A stretch of 6,845 nt of DNA from assembly GCA_021798395.1 (NCBI GenBank), contig JAJZHS010000136.1, forward strand, positions 1 to 6,845, given 5' to 3'. Below the pieces are notes generated by a model. That model was not told the origin of the DNA and ran no database searches. It saw nothing but the letters and a program-made list of their open reading frames with translations. The DNA comes from Pseudomonadota bacterium (GTDB taxonomy: Bacteria; Pseudomonadota; Gammaproteobacteria; Burkholderiales; Burkholderiaceae_C). The position numbers were made by a program, and so were the translations under genes. This document shows, one piece after another, positions 6,196 to 6,845 of the stretch; the first letter of the stretch is position 1, and the number at the start of each line of letters is the position of its first letter.

Positions 6196-6845
6196 ATGGC
6201 CTTTGCGCTCGAACAACTTGCCGGCTGGGGCGCCGCGCTCGGCGCCGGGCTGCTGATCGGCCTGGAGCGGCAGCGCGACGACGGCGTCGACGAGGCCCAG
6301 CCCGGCATGCGCAGTTTCGCGCTGGTCGCGCTCGCCGGCGCGCTGGCGCAGGGTTTCGGCGAGGCCGCGCTGGCCGCGGTGGCGCTGGCTGCCGGCGCGC
6401 TGATCGTCGCCGGCTACTGGCGCGCGCGCGGCGACGACCCCGGAATCACCAGCGAGCTCGCGCTGCTCGTCACTCTGCTGCTGGGCGCGCTGAGCATGCG
6501 CGCGCCCGCGCTCGGCGCCGCGCTCGCGGTGCTGGTCGCCGGCCTGCTGGCGGTCAAGGCCAGGCTGCACGGCTTCGCGCGCCACGCGCTCAGCGCCGAC
6601 GAACTCAACCACCTGCTGCTGCTGGCGGCCGCGGTGCTCATCGTGCTGCCGCTGCTGCCCGACCGGCCGCTGCGCTGGCTCAGCGGCCTGAACCCGCACC
6701 TGCTGTGGCTGCTGGCGGTGTCGATGATGCTCATCGAGGGCGGCGCGCACGTCGCGCTGCGGCTGTTCGGCGCCGGGCGCGGGCTGCTGCTGGCCGGACT
6801 GCTCGGCGGCCTGGTGTCGAGCATGGCCACGGTGGCGGCGATGAA
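6196..6845 (+). CDS. MgtC/SapB-DUF4010 family inner-membrane protein (3' partial)
   Basis: The frame is open from ATG 6196 to the right edge (216 codons plus two bases), with GGAG (6183-6186) nine bases before the start. The protein is highly hydrophobic, with about eight likely membrane segments near residues 9-23, 41-54, 55-74, 88-101, 104-121, 140-155, 168-187 and 196-215. The N-terminal half carries MgtC/SapB hallmarks: GLLIGLERQR (18-27), PGMRSFALV (36-44) and GITSE (83-87). The second half carries DUF4010-like signs: LNP (165-167) followed by W171, and GGLVSS (204-209), where the usual Thr of the SSTAT motif is Met210. The role of this longer family is not established. MgtC itself is tied to magnesium limitation and virulence, but that should not be transferred directly. 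Family members are often around 400 residues, so roughly half is probably missing here. Confidence 0.88.
   Translation, partial: MAFALEQLAGWGAALGAGLLIGLERQRDDGVDEAQPGMRSFALVALAGALAQGFGEAALAAVALAAGALIVAGYWRARGDDPGITSELALLVTLLLGALSMRAPALGAALAVLVAGLLAVKARLHGFARHALSADELNHLLLLAAAVLIVLPLLPDRPLRWLSGLNPHLLWLLAVSMMLIEGGAHVALRLFGAGRGLLLAGLLGGLVSSMATVAAM

Noticed and set aside
4294..6750. An 818-codon open frame on the minus strand covering the flavoprotein gene, the divergent gap and much of the MgtC-like gene
   Set aside because: It is in a different frame from the recognisable flavoprotein, its translation is mostly low-complexity Arg/Ala/Gly/Pro, and it runs antisense to a recognisable membrane-protein gene. 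It is a shadow of GC-rich coding sequence.

Overview
The window is very GC-rich DNA (third codon positions are almost all G or C) with long bacterial genes packed on both strands. It suggests a high-GC proteobacterium. Gamma- or betaproteobacterial relatives of the Xanthomonadales or Chromatiales are plausible, but the sequence alone does not fix the taxon. There are no tRNA or rRNA genes, CRISPR arrays, insertion sequences or phage genes, so this reads as ordinary chromosome.

Layout: (1) 2-2812, plus strand: the 3' part of a large multidomain cyclic-di-GMP enzyme, cut by the left window edge. Its visible order is PAS end, GGDEF, globin-type sensor, GAF, EAL, then a short His/Cys-rich tail. 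(2) 2813-2984: a 172-base gap with a markedly AT-rich island, probably carrying the promoter of the next gene. (3) 2985-4250, plus strand: a soluble chemoreceptor-like protein (PAS, short MCP signalling hairpin, zinc-binding CZB domain). (4) 4251-4298: a short convergent gap with a GC hairpin followed by a T run. (5) 4299-6038, minus strand: a CoA-disulfide/persulfide reductase-type flavoprotein fused to a C-terminal rhodanese domain. (6) 6039-6195: a divergent intergenic region. (7) 6196-6845, plus strand: the 5' part of a polytopic MgtC/SapB-DUF4010 family membrane protein, cut by the right window edge.

The first two genes fit together as soluble signalling proteins. One is a c-di-GMP synthase/hydrolase with a putative haem-gas sensor. 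The other is a chemoreceptor with a zinc-Cys/His domain of the kind linked to zinc or oxidant sensing. The flavoprotein-rhodanese acts on CoA disulfides, persulfides or polysulfides, so a redox/sulfur theme may run through the window, but shared regulation is inference. The most unusual item is the domain order of the first protein: a globin and a GAF module lie between the GGDEF and EAL domains, which usually sit next to each other. The tail of that protein also resembles a shortened version of the CZB zinc motif in its neighbour.
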